Of a stretch of 64,000 bases of DNA, positions 1-8,922 are shown piece after piece. The notes under the pieces are model-generated. The model was not told the origin of the DNA. It saw only the letters and a list, made by a program, of their open reading frames with translations, and made no database searches. The position numbers were made by a program, and so were the translations under genes. Source of the DNA: Paenibacillus sp. HGH0039 (GTDB lineage Bacteria > Bacillota > Bacilli > Paenibacillales > NBRC-103111). The stretch is taken from NCBI RefSeq assembly GCF_000411255.1, contig NZ_KE150412.1:2154942-2218941 (forward strand), in the 5' to 3' direction. How positions within the stretch are numbered: position 1 is the stretch's first letter; each line of letters opens with the position of its first letter.

Positions 1-23
1 CTTGAGACGCTTCAATCACTCGT

Positions 24-45
24 TGTTCAGTTTTCAAAGGACAAT
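24..45 (-). promoter_or_regulatory. boxA-like element in rRNA operon leader
   Basis: Read on the minus strand this segment contains CCTTTGAAAACTGAACAACG, which closely resembles the boxA/leader sequence upstream of 16S rRNA genes in Bacillus and Paenibacillus. It lies downstream of the promoter at 101-130 and points off the left edge, so a 16S gene probably begins just outside the window. No rRNA sequence itself is visible here. Confidence 0.6.
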
Positions 46-100
46 CTTGTAAGACCTTACGGCCTTTGTCATTAGCGCTTGTCTCAGCGACAACTTTTAT

Positions 101-130
101 ACTATAACACAGTCGCGCTCAGTTATGCAA
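101..130 (-). promoter_or_regulatory. probable rRNA operon promoter
   Basis: On the minus strand there is a -35 TTGCAT (125-130), an 18-base spacer and a -10 TATAGT (101-106), with an A/T-rich stretch directly upstream of the -35 that could act as an UP element. The boxA-like leader follows downstream, which supports an rRNA operon reading leftwards out of the window. Bases 131-299 hold no gene that I can support. Confidence 0.6.
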
Positions 131-299
131 GCTTTTTTTGAATTTCTTTTTTCGCGGCATGTTTCGTTGTTGCCGGCAAGAAGTAACTTTACCAGCATCC
201 GACGTCTTTTGCAACAACCATTTTGTGGAAGCGGAAAAGAGCCGTGTTCCAGACTCTTTTCTCTGCCTCTTTTTACTGGCAATTGTGTAACCTTAATGT

Positions 300-3200
300 C
301 TAATGAGTACCGTTAGAGCCGAAATCATCGTAGCTTGAAAGATCTCCATGATAAAAAACGACGTCTCCGTCCATCACCGGGAATGATTGCCCCTTGGTAT
401 CGGTAACGCTCCCCGTGCCACCCTCCATCTGCCACTGGTTATTCAACGGGCCGTGGATATATTGCAAATATGCCCTGTTCACGTCTCCTCCCCGAATGCT
501 TTCAATATTGAAATTCACGACGATGTAGCCATTCCGCAAAAAGACAGGTGACCCGTCGTCGAGCGTTTGTTTCCGGCCATAGACGGCGAGGTCGGTTCCT
601 TTCGGTACGGCATAGACCGCTGCAGGCAGGCTGTACTCCCCATACCATTTTTGATCGGAAGCGAGGGCCCTGGCTCTATCAACTCCAGCCGGAATGTTTT
701 GCGTCTCCCTAATAAAAGTCCGCACTTGCTGGGGCAAAATGAGCCAATGATAAGTCCCCACCCAGGTCGGCTTGGCCGCTTTCTTTATATAGTCGGCCGT
801 AAATGCCGCCCGGTTCGTGAAGGAACCCGGAGCCTGATCGAAAAGATACCTCGCCGTCTGCTCCAGCTCCAGCGCGCTCAAATTGCGAAGCCGGTCGTTT
901 AATACGACAAAACGCTTTTCCTGGTCCTGCGGGGAACCGATACGGACAAAAGGCTTGTTATCGGCATGATAATACAAATCAACGGGCTGTCTTTTGCCGT
1001 CTTCATTAGAGATGAAATAGAACGTAGGCGTAATCCGCACACCATCCTCCGAACCGAACATATTGCCTTTGGTCTTGAGATCAAACTTAATATGATAGCC
1101 TGTTTTGACCGAAATGTTCTTATATCCCTCTTCGGGGTGGCTTCCCGGATGAATCGGAAGGATGAAGGGATAGCCTGTCGGCCGCGGTTGACCGTCGATA
1201 CCTTTTTCCCCTATCCAATATTTCGTTCCGGTGTGTGCTGCACTGCCTTTAGCCGTACGAAATACGTTTTCCCAATTATAATCTGCGATGTCCGTCACTT
1301 TAAAATCATAGAGACGTCCGATCACATCGACCGGAACCGTATCAGTGGCAACATGATTGATCAAGGTTAGGTTAGCCTGCGGTTCTGTCGTAAACGATAC
1401 CGGAGCATTTTCCGCAATAGAGCGAAAAAGAACACTATAAGGACCTTCGTCGACCCATACAGGCATATAAAACGTCGCAGACAATTGCCCTACCGGAATG
1501 TCAATCCACGTATGCTTCGGTATGAATTTCATAGATGCGTCGTAAGTGTCAAACGGGAACCACACTTGTTTCTGCCTGGTGTACTTAGCATAATCACGAA
1601 TTCCGTAACCCGGGATGCCGCGGTGCGGACCCGTTGTGGGTAGAGTTACGCTAAAAGGACGGTCAAGGATCAGCGCGGAGCGGTCGTAGGCAGGGGACGT
1701 TTTCTGATTATGCGCCTGATCGTCGGAAACCGAAGGCACCATAATGACCGGCGTGTGAACCGTGACGGGATTGATTCCGGGGATGTCGAAGGTTCTGTCC
1801 GCTCCTCCTTTAATATTCCCCGGGAGAAGCGTGTACGCGATTGTTCCCGTTGTGGGCTGGGCCTGCCGATTGGCCAGTGTTTTGCTGATCATGTAGCCGG
1901 TCCCGTAAAAAGTATCCGCACCAAGCCTGGCAGGCTGCGGAATAGGCTTGGGCAGTGGAGCCGCGGCGTCGTGAATCCGGTTGTCCATAAGCGTGACCCC
2001 GTCGAACACCAGAAGATCGTTGCTCACTTTGTTAGCGCCGACCGCAGCTTCCGCAGCAGCTTGAAACAAGCCGGTCTCGTTCATAGGCGGGCCTCCGCCG
2101 GTACCCAAGTTTACGGAATTGCAGTTCGAGGGTTGTACGTGAGAAGATACGTCGCCTTTACTTGTGCTCGTTACAACAGGAGGCGTGTAATTGTTAGCGT
2201 CCAAAGTAACCGAACCGCCATACCCGCCAAGAGCATAGTTGCTGAGTCGCGCCTTCCCTGGCCGGTAAATTTCCAAATTATCGATTTGCCAGTAGTCGTA
2301 AGGACGCTTGACGGTCATCGTTTGAGTAACTGTCTGGCTCATGGGAATCGGAACACCGGGCGGAGGAACGGGAACGGTCCATACATACGTTTTGGTGACG
2401 GGGATGCTGTAGGTGACCTCTCCGGTCATGTTGGTGAATTTGTTTTGAAAGAGGTAGTGGAGGCTTTGTACATTGGCGTAAAGGCTTTCGGAAGTGGGGA
2501 TGCCTTCGAGGACGTTAAAGGTTTCGGCACCGCGCCTGTCGGCACGCAGTATTGCGCTTGCTTGGGGGTCCATGGAGTAGCCGCTTTGCGTGAGGCCTTT
2601 AGCCGGCGGATTGATCACCGGACTGCATCCGTTGGTTCCTCCGGGAGGCTGGGGATTTCCCGTACCGGGGTTTCCTCCGCCTGAGGAGCCGCAATCTTTG
2701 ACCGTCAGCGTGACCGATTTCTTCTCGTCCAGATGCTGAAGATCATCTTTGAAATGAGCCGTGATTTCCGTTGCTCCTGCTGCTTTCAGGGTGATTTTGC
2801 CGGTTTGGTCAATGACTGCGATGGAGGGATTGGAACTGGTCCAAGTAAGTTTATCGTGTTTTTGGAGGGGCCAGGAGGTGCCGTCCGGCTTAGTCAATAT
2901 GGCTTCCGCCTGCTGTGGAGAGGAGTCGGAGGTGCAGAATTCGGGCTTCGGGAGATTGATGACAAGGCCGGGGTCTGTTGTAACCGTAATTTCAGCAACA
3001 TCCGAGATGCGGTAATCGCCGTTATCCCAAGTAGCTCTTACCTTAACCTTGCCGGCCTTCTTTCCTTGAACTTGTCCGGAGGCATTCACAGTCGCGATGG
3101 TTTCGTCCTCGGATTTCCACGTGGTTTCGGTTGTTCGGGTGGCAACGTCATATTCCTTTCCCCAGTCATTCGCTCCCCAGTCTTTTGTTTTGACGTTTGC

Positions 3201-3866
3201 CTGGAGCTGAACTTTCTGACCCACGGAAATGGACGAGTCGGGTACTACGGTGATTTCTTTTTCCTCGTAGATGTCTCCTGCCCAGGTGATATCGACTGGG
3301 GTTTCGTACATGACCACTACTTTCGAGCAGCCATTCGGTCTCTTCATAAATTCTTTGTAATCCGATTCGATATAATCCATACCTGTATAGGTATTTAACA
3401 AAGCGTAACTATCGTTGATTATGTCGGGTTTTGATCCCGGAACGACGGGTTCATATGAAAATGCATCATGATATGTAACTTCATACAATCGAACTTTATC
3501 AACTTTATCCCTTGGAATCGTCCTTCCGTTATACTCCCATGTTTGTGCTTTCCACTTCGATAAGTTTATATCATCTTCCATGGATGATTTTATTGGGAAA
3601 GGACTGTCACAAACTCTATTCCACTCCACATCTTTTTGTTTCGTACCGTTTGAATAGTCGGCTCGGAATTTCCCGTTATCCAATTGGTACCAATATACTC
3701 CCGGATTAGCGGTCACACTTCCCGAAAGTGCTATTTTAGTTTTAGAACTCTTTGACGATTTAGGGGGTTCTAAGGCCCTTACAGTTTGGGTAGTCCAACA
3801 TAAAATCAAAAGCAATTGCAGTCCAATTATAGAAATAATTCTTATTAATTTTAGCTTCATCGTCAC
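300..3866 (-). CDS. secreted multidomain protein with two bacterial Ig-like domains
   Basis: Large predicted exported protein (1188 aa). The N-terminus has a basic stretch, a hydrophobic core and an A-L-E-like cleavage region around residue 30. Two Big_2-type Ig-like domains are visible at about residues 202-295 (TTWKSEDETIATVNASGQVQ) and 300-392 (LTWTSSNPSIAVIDQTGKIT), then a Gly/Pro linker near 393-415 and a C-terminal part of about 770 residues that I do not recognise. No SLH domain, lipobox or LPXTG is seen, so attachment, if any, may depend on its neighbour. It begins 17 bases after the SLH gene and is probably co-transcribed. The start used is a GTG; an ATG two codons in is also possible. 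The 5' half is visibly A/T richer than the rest of the window, which may indicate transfer. Function unknown. Confidence 0.8.
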   Translation of the reverse strand: MTMKLKLIRIISIIGLQLLLILCWTTQTVRALEPPKSSKSSKTKIALSGSVTANPGVYWYQLDNGKFRADYSNGTKQKDVEWNRVCDSPFPIKSSMEDDINLSKWKAQTWEYNGRTIPRDKVDKVRLYEVTYHDAFSYEPVVPGSKPDIINDSYALLNTYTGMDYIESDYKEFMKRPNGCSKVVVMYETPVDITWAGDIYEEKEITVVPDSSISVGQKVQLQANVKTKDWGANDWGKEYDVATRTTETTWKSEDETIATVNASGQVQGKKAGKVKVRATWDNGDYRISDVAEITVTTDPGLVINLPKPEFCTSDSSPQQAEAILTKPDGTSWPLQKHDKLTWTSSNPSIAVIDQTGKITLKAAGATEITAHFKDDLQHLDEKKSVTLTVKDCGSSGGGNPGTGNPQPPGGTNGCSPVINPPAKGLTQSGYSMDPQASAILRADRRGAETFNVLEGIPTSESLYANVQSLHYLFQNKFTNMTGEVTYSIPVTKTYVWTVPVPPPGVPIPMSQTVTQTMTVKRPYDYWQIDNLEIYRPGKARLSNYALGGYGGSVTLDANNYTPPVVTSTSKGDVSSHVQPSNCNSVNLGTGGGPPMNETGLFQAAAEAAVGANKVSNDLLVFDGVTLMDNRIHDAAAPLPKPIPQPARLGADTFYGTGYMISKTLANRQAQPTTGTIAYTLLPGNIKGGADRTFDIPGINPVTVHTPVIMVPSVSDDQAHNQKTSPAYDRSALILDRPFSVTLPTTGPHRGIPGYGIRDYAKYTRQKQVWFPFDTYDASMKFIPKHTWIDIPVGQLSATFYMPVWVDEGPYSVLFRSIAENAPVSFTTEPQANLTLINHVATDTVPVDVIGRLYDFKVTDIADYNWENVFRTAKGSAAHTGTKYWIGEKGIDGQPRPTGYPFILPIHPGSHPEEGYKNISVKTGYHIKFDLKTKGNMFGSEDGVRITPTFYFISNEDGKRQPVDLYYHADNKPFVRIGSPQDQEKRFVVLNDRLRNLSALELEQTARYLFDQAPGSFTNRAAFTADYIKKAAKPTWVGTYHWLILPQQVRTFIRETQNIPAGVDRARALASDQKWYGEYSLPAAVYAVPKGTDLAVYGRKQTLDDGSPVFLRNGYIVVNFNIESIRGGDVNRAYLQYIHGPLNNQWQMEGGTGSVTDTKGQSFPVMDGDVVFYHGDLSSYDDFGSNGTH

Positions 3867-3883
3867 TTCTACTTTTCCCTTTC

Positions 3884-5161
3884 TTATTGTGATAAATATA
3901 TCATTATAAAATCTTTATTATCTGCTGTTATGCTATAAGAAAGAGATGGTCGATTTTCAGGTAAAGTTGTTTGTAGCACTTGTGAAACCCAGAAAAACTC
4001 ATCTTTGCTGCTATTAAGAAGTTCATTGTTATTTCGGTTGGACAAAGTCTTTAACCCAAATCGAGTAACGTTGTCTCCAAGTAACCTTGTAGATGATGTG
4101 ATTCCATTCCCCATCGAATTCCCTAATTCTAAATTCGTTAAATCTTTAACACTGGATTGAACCGCAATTTCACTATACAAAATATACTTACCTCTCTGAT
4201 ACTTCTCGACATTTTCATGAAACATAGGCTTATAAATGCTGACGTTGCTGTCATTATCGGAATCCACAGCGATTACGCGGTTGATTTTCATTGTCCCGAT
4301 GCCGCCTCGGAGAGAAATACTTTTGCCTCTTATAAAAGAAAAGTCACGAACTACGCCGTTATAATCCATCCCATACTTATACTTCGTTATAGTCGTCAAA
4401 TTAGACCCTGTCAGCCCAACCTCTCTAAGCTCGTTAAGCCCCTTGTATTGTTCGGCTTTGTTGCCTTCCACCTCCATAAAACGCATCAAAATGGCGGAGA
4501 CTTCCGCCCTTGTGGTCGCTTGGGCAAGCCGGAACGTGCTGTCTTCAAACCCGTCTACGATACCGGTCCCCTTTACGAGCGCCACATAAGGAATCTGGTC
4601 GCTGACAATACCTCCCTCGTAGGTTTCGGGAGTCGGCAGCAGGGTCCCCTTCGTGTCCTCCAACGCCTGTTTAAAGCTTGGTTCCGATTGGGCGAGGCCC
4701 GATGAAATCCATTTGATCATTTCGTAGCGCGTCAGCTCCCGGTCGGGTGAAAAGCCGTCCTTATAGTCGCTCTGGTCTATAAAGCCGAGAACAGCAAGCT
4801 TGTTCACCTCCGCTTGGCTCCAGTGGTTTTGCAAGCCGGAAAGGGAGTTCTCTGCCGCCGTGGTGTCCGTTTTCTGCTTTGTAGCGCGGTTCAACATAGC
4901 CGCGAATTCGGCACGCGTAATTTTGCCGTCCGGGTGAAAGGTGCCGTCGCTGTACCCTTGTATCAGGTTAAGCTCGGCTGCCTTGCGGATAAGCGATTCA
5001 GCCCAGTGCCCCCCTACATCGCTAGAAGACCGGACCGGAACAACTGCGGCAATCTCTGTCGTAAGGCCATCTGCTTTGGCATCCTCATGCAGGAGTAAAG
5101 CGGCCGTCCCAAATAAAAGGGCAGCTCCCCAAATACTTTTGTTTTTTCTGAGAAAAACCAT
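3884..5161 (-). CDS. S-layer homology (SLH) domain protein
   Basis: Exported cell-surface protein of 425 aa. A signal peptide (MVFLRKNKSIWGAALLFG, then an Ala-rich region ending near residue 31) precedes three SLH motifs at about residues 46-90, 108-155 and 190-235. The first carries the typical GGHWAES...ITRAEFAAMLNRA pattern, and the third has TTRAEVSAILMRFME. SLH triplets bind pyruvylated secondary cell-wall polysaccharide, so the protein should sit on the wall with the C-terminal 190 residues exposed; that part is unrecognised. The ATG is preceded by AAAGGAGG seven bases upstream. It is first of a probable two-gene unit with the Ig-like protein gene. Base composition falls markedly in the 3' half. 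Confidence 0.85.
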   Translation of the reverse strand: MVFLRKNKSIWGAALLFGTAALLLHEDAKADGLTTEIAAVVPVRSSSDVGGHWAESLIRKAAELNLIQGYSDGTFHPDGKITRAEFAAMLNRATKQKTDTTAAENSLSGLQNHWSQAEVNKLAVLGFIDQSDYKDGFSPDRELTRYEMIKWISSGLAQSEPSFKQALEDTKGTLLPTPETYEGGIVSDQIPYVALVKGTGIVDGFEDSTFRLAQATTRAEVSAILMRFMEVEGNKAEQYKGLNELREVGLTGSNLTTITKYKYGMDYNGVVRDFSFIRGKSISLRGGIGTMKINRVIAVDSDNDSNVSIYKPMFHENVEKYQRGKYILYSEIAVQSSVKDLTNLELGNSMGNGITSSTRLLGDNVTRFGLKTLSNRNNNELLNSSKDEFFWVSQVLQTTLPENRPSLSYSITADNKDFIMIYLSQ

Positions 5162-5392
5162 TAAAAAACCTCCTTTTCACACGTTAAATAGTAGAAGCAG
5201 GCACAGCAAATAAACATAGAGAGTAAACCAAATAGCTTTGATTGGCACAGCAATGGAAGAGATAAAAATGACACGAAAGGAGTTAGAGGGACGAGCGGGA
5301 GGGGGAATGAGGAAAAACAAAGGCACAAAACCTAGTATATACGATCTATAAAATTTTGGAAATAGTGAAAATAAAATCAAGTAAATGACCAC

Positions 5393-5429
5393 AAAAAAAC
5401 CGGCCAGTCGGATTTAATCCGAGGCCGGT
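5393..5429 (-). terminator. intrinsic terminator after purine permease gene
   Basis: On the minus strand a GC-rich hairpin (ACCGGCC and TCGGAT arms around a short AT loop, with small bulges) is followed by seven T residues. It lies 18 bases beyond the permease stop codon. The remaining bases 5162-5392 contain only the SLH gene's upstream region. Confidence 0.85.
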
Positions 5430-5447
5430 CCGGGACTTTTCAAACCA

Positions 5448-6854
5448 TTAACCGCTCACGCCGATAAACACGTAGCGCGCGATAACGAGGACGAACAATA
5501 CCCACATGAGCCAATGAATGCTGTGTTTCTTTTCAACGCGGCTGCTCAACTGAGAAATAACCGCCAGAATGACATAACCTACGATACCAAGAGAAATACC
5601 GTTGGCAATGCTGTAAGTGAACGGCATGAACGTGATGGTCAGGAACGCCGGAATCCCGATCACGAGATCCTGGAAGTCGATGTCACGCACCGACTGCATC
5701 ATCAGAACGCCTACGACGATCAAGGCCGCGCCTGTCGCGGAACCCGGAATCAAAGCGATAATCGGAGCGAAGAACAGAGCGAGAATGAACAGGATGCCCG
5801 TTGTGAGCGAAGTCAGACCGGTACGGCCGCCTTCCGCAACACCGGCGGAGCTTTCCACATAAGCGGTTACGGTGCTGGTACCCAGCATGGCGCCGCCGCT
5901 CACCGCAAAAGCATCGACGAACATCGCTTTACCGACGCGTTTGTTGCCTTCTTCTTTGTTTTTCATGATGCCGGCACGGTTAGCCGTACCTACAAGCGTA
6001 CCGAACGTGTCGAACATTTCGACGAAGGTAAAGGTCACGATGACCGATACGATGCCTACGCCCATAATACCGGCAAAATCAAACTCCCAGAAGTTAAGCT
6101 GGCCGAGATCCGGGATCCAAGGCGTCTGGGGATTGTTCAGCGAGCTCAGGTCAACGTATCCCATCAGAAGAGCGATAATCGTCGTGCCCAAAATACCGAA
6201 CAAAATCGCACCGCGTACACGGAGCACCATCAGAATGGAAATCAGGACGAGGCCGATCAAAGCCATAATCACGTCCGGGCTTTTAAAGCTGCCCAGTTCA
6301 ATAACGGTTTCGAAGCCCTTAAGCGGTGTAAACTGGCCTTTCGGAATATCGTTAACAGTTTCAGCCGCAATTGTCATAAGGCCGGTATTTTTCAACCCCA
6401 CGATGGTGATAAAAAGACCGATCCCCACCGTAATCGCGTGCTTGATTCCGTCCGGAATCGCGACGAGCAGCATCTGCCGCAGTCTTGTAATGGTCAGAAT
6501 GATAAAAATGATCCCCGAGATAAAGACGGCGGTCAGAGCCATCTGCCAAGTAATCGGGTTGTTGGTGGAAGCGGTGGATACCACGACAGTCGCAAAGTAC
6601 GCGTTAAGTCCCATACCCGGCGCCAGAGCGACCGGAAAGTTCACGAACAGACCCATGGCGATGGTAAAAATACCGGCGGCCAGAGCCGTCGCGAGAAATA
6701 CGGGATACCACTCCATGCCTGTTTTGCCGAAAGCGGTCAAGATGTTCGGGTTAATCACCAGCACGTAAGCCATAGCCATAAACGTGGTGATACCCGCCAT
6801 AATTTCGGTCCGTACGTTTGAGCCGTTTTCCTTTAATCTAAAAAAACGATCCAT
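5448..6854 (-). CDS. pbuG: guanine/hypoxanthine permease (NCS2, AzgA subfamily)
   Basis: Integral membrane purine permease, 468 aa, the normal length for AzgA-type NCS2 proteins. The N-terminus (FFRLKENGSNVRTEIMAGIT) and the following TFMAMAYVLVINP segment are characteristic of that subfamily, as are the motifs FVNFPVALAPGMGLNAYFA and TFVEMFDTFGTLVGTANRAG. About 12 hydrophobic segments follow. The call of guanine/hypoxanthine rather than adenine or xanthine rests on the subfamily, the cytosine at the ligand-specifying position of the upstream riboswitch, and the neighbouring guaA. Its promoter, riboswitch and terminator lie at 6891-7177. The start ATG begins the conserved MDRFF motif. Order with guaA matches Bacillus subtilis. 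Confidence 0.9.
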   Translation of the reverse strand: MDRFFRLKENGSNVRTEIMAGITTFMAMAYVLVINPNILTAFGKTGMEWYPVFLATALAAGIFTIAMGLFVNFPVALAPGMGLNAYFATVVVSTASTNNPITWQMALTAVFISGIIFIILTITRLRQMLLVAIPDGIKHAITVGIGLFITIVGLKNTGLMTIAAETVNDIPKGQFTPLKGFETVIELGSFKSPDVIMALIGLVLISILMVLRVRGAILFGILGTTIIALLMGYVDLSSLNNPQTPWIPDLGQLNFWEFDFAGIMGVGIVSVIVTFTFVEMFDTFGTLVGTANRAGIMKNKEEGNKRVGKAMFVDAFAVSGGAMLGTSTVTAYVESSAGVAEGGRTGLTSLTTGILFILALFFAPIIALIPGSATGAALIVVGVLMMQSVRDIDFQDLVIGIPAFLTITFMPFTYSIANGISLGIVGYVILAVISQLSSRVEKKHSIHWLMWVLFVLVIARYVFIGVSG

Positions 6855-6890
6855 TGCAACGAAATCCCCCTTAAATTGGATGAGAACAAC

Positions 6891-6922
6891 AAAAAGCCCG
6901 GGCGACGTTTTATCACCTGGGC
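6891..6922 (-). terminator. riboswitch-controlled terminator (expression platform)
   Basis: Minus-strand hairpin GCCCAGGTGA / TCGCCCGGGC, with one A-C mismatch and one G-T pair, followed by TTTTT. It lies between the purine aptamer and the permease start, so it probably switches transcription off when ligand is bound. The roughly 130 bases between aptamer and terminator leave room for an antiterminator, which I did not fold. Confidence 0.7.
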
Positions 6923-7053
6923 CGGTTGCAAGAAAGAGCGGCTCCCACGGTCATCGGTCACTTCCTTTGGAAATAAACTTCCCTAATTTGCCGGAGCAAA
7001 TTCGCGATCGTCCATTTCAAAAAGAGGCGCCAAAGGCCGCTGGGCTGCACGTT

Positions 7054-7124
7054 CTTTTCGTAGCCAGATCATTACGGTGACCTCGTAGAAACTTCCGGGC
7101 CAATCCCCGGAATTATACGAAAAG
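7054..7124 (-). ncRNA. purine riboswitch aptamer (guanine type, variant loops)
   Basis: The minus strand folds as a three-way junction. P1 is CTTTTCGTA paired perfectly with TACGAAAAG, P2 is TTCCGGG/CCCGGAA, and P3 is built on AGGTC/GATCT. The conserved J2/3 TTTCTAC and the L3 CCGTAA are present. The J3/1 segment reads GGCTA, with C at the position that pairs with ligand, which predicts guanine or hypoxanthine. Differences from the usual consensus: L2 is GATTGG (six bases, normally GATATGG), L3 is one base short, and a G-G apposition replaces the closing pair of P3. It controls the purine permease downstream. Confidence 0.88.
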
Positions 7125-7148
7125 CATTCAATTTTGTTATTCTTCTTC

Positions 7149-7177
7149 ATTCTAGTAAGCGAATCGGATCTTGTCAA
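7149..7177 (-). promoter_or_regulatory. sigma-A promoter of the riboswitch-permease unit
   Basis: Minus-strand -35 TTGACA (7172-7177), spacer of 17, -10 TAGAAT (7149-7154). The predicted start of transcription falls about 18 bases before the aptamer, as expected for a purine riboswitch leader. Confidence 0.8.
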
Positions 7178-7261
7178 TACGGAATAACGAATATTTAACT
7201 GGCAAAAAAGAGTTAATGTTCGGGATTTTTTCCATGTAAGGCGGAGAGGAACGGAGACGAT

Positions 7262-7299
7262 AAAAAAAGGCCGGAGCCCTTTCGGTAAGGGTCCCAGCC
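7262..7299 (-). terminator. intrinsic terminator after guaA
   Basis: Minus-strand hairpin with arms GGCTGGGACCCTT and AAGGGCTCCGGCC (small mismatches) followed by a run of T. It lies 15 bases past the guaA stop and separates guaA from the permease transcription unit. Confidence 0.8.
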
Positions 7300-7313
7300 T
7301 TGCTCTTTTTGTG

Positions 7314-8858
7314 CTATTCCCACTCGATTGTTGCAGGCGGCTTCGACGTCACATCGTAGACGATACGGTTGACGTTATCCACTTCGTTGACGATCCGTAC
7401 AGAGATTTTCTCCAGGACATCCCAAGGAATACGCGCCCAGTCGGCCGTCATGCCGTCGATGGATGTAACGGCACGGATGCCTACTGTGTAAGAGTAGGTC
7501 CGGGCATCGCCCATAACACCCACGCTCTTCATGTTAGGAAGAGCCGTGAAGTACTGCCAGATCTCGCGGTCGAGACCGGCTTTGGCGATCTCATCGCGAA
7601 GGATCGCGTCGGAATCACGGACGATTTTCAGCTTCTCTTCCGTTACTTCGCCGAGAACACGGATCGCAAGACCCGGGCCCGGGAACGGCTGACGCCAAAC
7701 GATGGCGCCCGGAAGGCCGCATTCTTCGCCGACTTTGCGCACTTCGTCCTTGAAGAGCGCCTTAAGAGGCTCGACAAGCTGGAACTTCATGTCTTCGGGA
7801 AGTCCGCCTACGTTGTGGTGAGATTTGATTGTGTGAGCCGTTGCCGTGCCGCTCTCGACAATATCCGTGTACAGCGTACCCTGAGCGAGGAAAGCGAAAT
7901 CGCCCAACTGTTCGGATTCTTCTTCGAAGACGCGGATAAACTCGTTGCCGATAATTTTACGCTTCTGCTCCGGATCGCTCACTCCGGCCAGTTTGCCGAG
8001 GAAGCGGTCGCGTGCGTCGATTTTGACTACGTGCATATCGAATTTGCCTACAAAGGTCTCCATCACGCTCTCGGCTTCGTCCTTACGGAGCAGGCCGTGG
8101 TCGATGAACATGCAGGTCAGCTGATCTCCGATTGCTTTGTGGATCAAAATGGCCACAACGGAAGAATCTACGCCGCCGCTGAGTGCGCACAGCACTTTAC
8201 GGTCGCCGACTTGTTCGCGGATATCGCGGATCGTATCTTCGATGAAGCTTTCCATGCTCCAGTCGCCGGTACAGCCGCAAATATCGAAAATGAAGTTGCG
8301 GATCATTTCGTTGCCTTGCGCCGAGTGGCGGACTTCCGGGTGGAATTGGACGGCCACAATGTTTTTATCCGGGTGGCTCATCGCCGCGATCGGGCACGTT
8401 TCCGTGCTTGCGTCAAGAACGAATCCTTCCGGCAGATCGCAGACATGGTCCCCGTGACTCATCCAGACCACTTGCTTGGAATCCAGATTCTTCGCAAGAC
8501 GGCTGTGAGACTGGAATTCAACTTCCGATTTGCCGTATTCGCGCGTAACGGCGCGCTCTACTTTACCGTTCAGCTGGTGCGCGATCATCTGCATGCCGTA
8601 GCAAATGCCCATGATCGGAATGCCGAGATCGTACACACCAGGGTCTACGACCGGAGAACCTTCTCCGTATACGCTGACAGGTCCGCCCGAGAAAACGATC
8701 CCTTTCGGGTTCAATTCGCGGATTTTGTCCGCTGAAGTATTGTAAGGGAGCAATTCGCTGTAAACGCCAAGGTCGCGAATGCGTCTGGCGATCAGCTGAT
8801 TGTACTGCCCGCCGAAGTCTAAAACGACAATCAATTCGTGTGATTTTTGGATATCCAT
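7314..8858 (-). CDS. guaA: GMP synthase (glutamine-hydrolysing)
   Basis: Converts XMP to GMP using ATP and the ammonia released from glutamine. The 514-aa protein has a class I glutamine amidotransferase domain with the nucleophile Cys86 in GICYGMQ and the His/Glu pair in AVQFHPEV. The ATP-pyrophosphatase domain follows, with its P-loop LSGGVDSS near residue 230, and the C-terminal dimerisation domain ends in the typical KPPATIEWE. The start was set at the ATG of MDIQKSHEL because AGGAGGCGG lies just upstream; a longer open frame upstream of it has no ribosome site. It is next to the riboswitch-controlled purine permease and has its own promoter at 8886-8914. Confidence 0.97.
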   Translation of the reverse strand: MDIQKSHELIVVLDFGGQYNQLIARRIRDLGVYSELLPYNTSADKIRELNPKGIVFSGGPVSVYGEGSPVVDPGVYDLGIPIMGICYGMQMIAHQLNGKVERAVTREYGKSEVEFQSHSRLAKNLDSKQVVWMSHGDHVCDLPEGFVLDASTETCPIAAMSHPDKNIVAVQFHPEVRHSAQGNEMIRNFIFDICGCTGDWSMESFIEDTIRDIREQVGDRKVLCALSGGVDSSVVAILIHKAIGDQLTCMFIDHGLLRKDEAESVMETFVGKFDMHVVKIDARDRFLGKLAGVSDPEQKRKIIGNEFIRVFEEESEQLGDFAFLAQGTLYTDIVESGTATAHTIKSHHNVGGLPEDMKFQLVEPLKALFKDEVRKVGEECGLPGAIVWRQPFPGPGLAIRVLGEVTEEKLKIVRDSDAILRDEIAKAGLDREIWQYFTALPNMKSVGVMGDARTYSYTVGIRAVTSIDGMTADWARIPWDVLEKISVRIVNEVDNVNRIVYDVTSKPPATIEWE

Positions 8859-8885
8859 GGTCCGCCTCCTAGTATAATCTTGATC

Positions 8886-8914
8886 ATTATATATAACAAA
8901 GGCGGATGAATCAA
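8886..8914 (-). promoter_or_regulatory. guaA promoter
   Basis: Minus-strand -35 TTGATT (8909-8914), 17-base spacer, -10 TATAAT (8886-8891), in the short gap between the transglutaminase gene stop and the guaA start. No purine riboswitch is seen here. Confidence 0.65.
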
Positions 8915-8922
8915 GGCATACC

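Noticed and set aside
97-316. Small frames on both strands over the rRNA promoter region
   Set aside because: They overlap a strong promoter and show no family features or ribosome sites.
5177-5392. A 71-codon minus-strand frame upstream of the SLH gene
   Set aside because: Hydrophobic and A/T-rich by chance; no ribosome site, and it overlaps the likely promoter of the SLH gene.
5514-6821. A 435-codon plus-strand open frame opposite the purine permease
   Set aside because: It is the complement of a convincing membrane protein gene; its product is His/Asn/Arg-rich with no recognisable motif or ribosome site.
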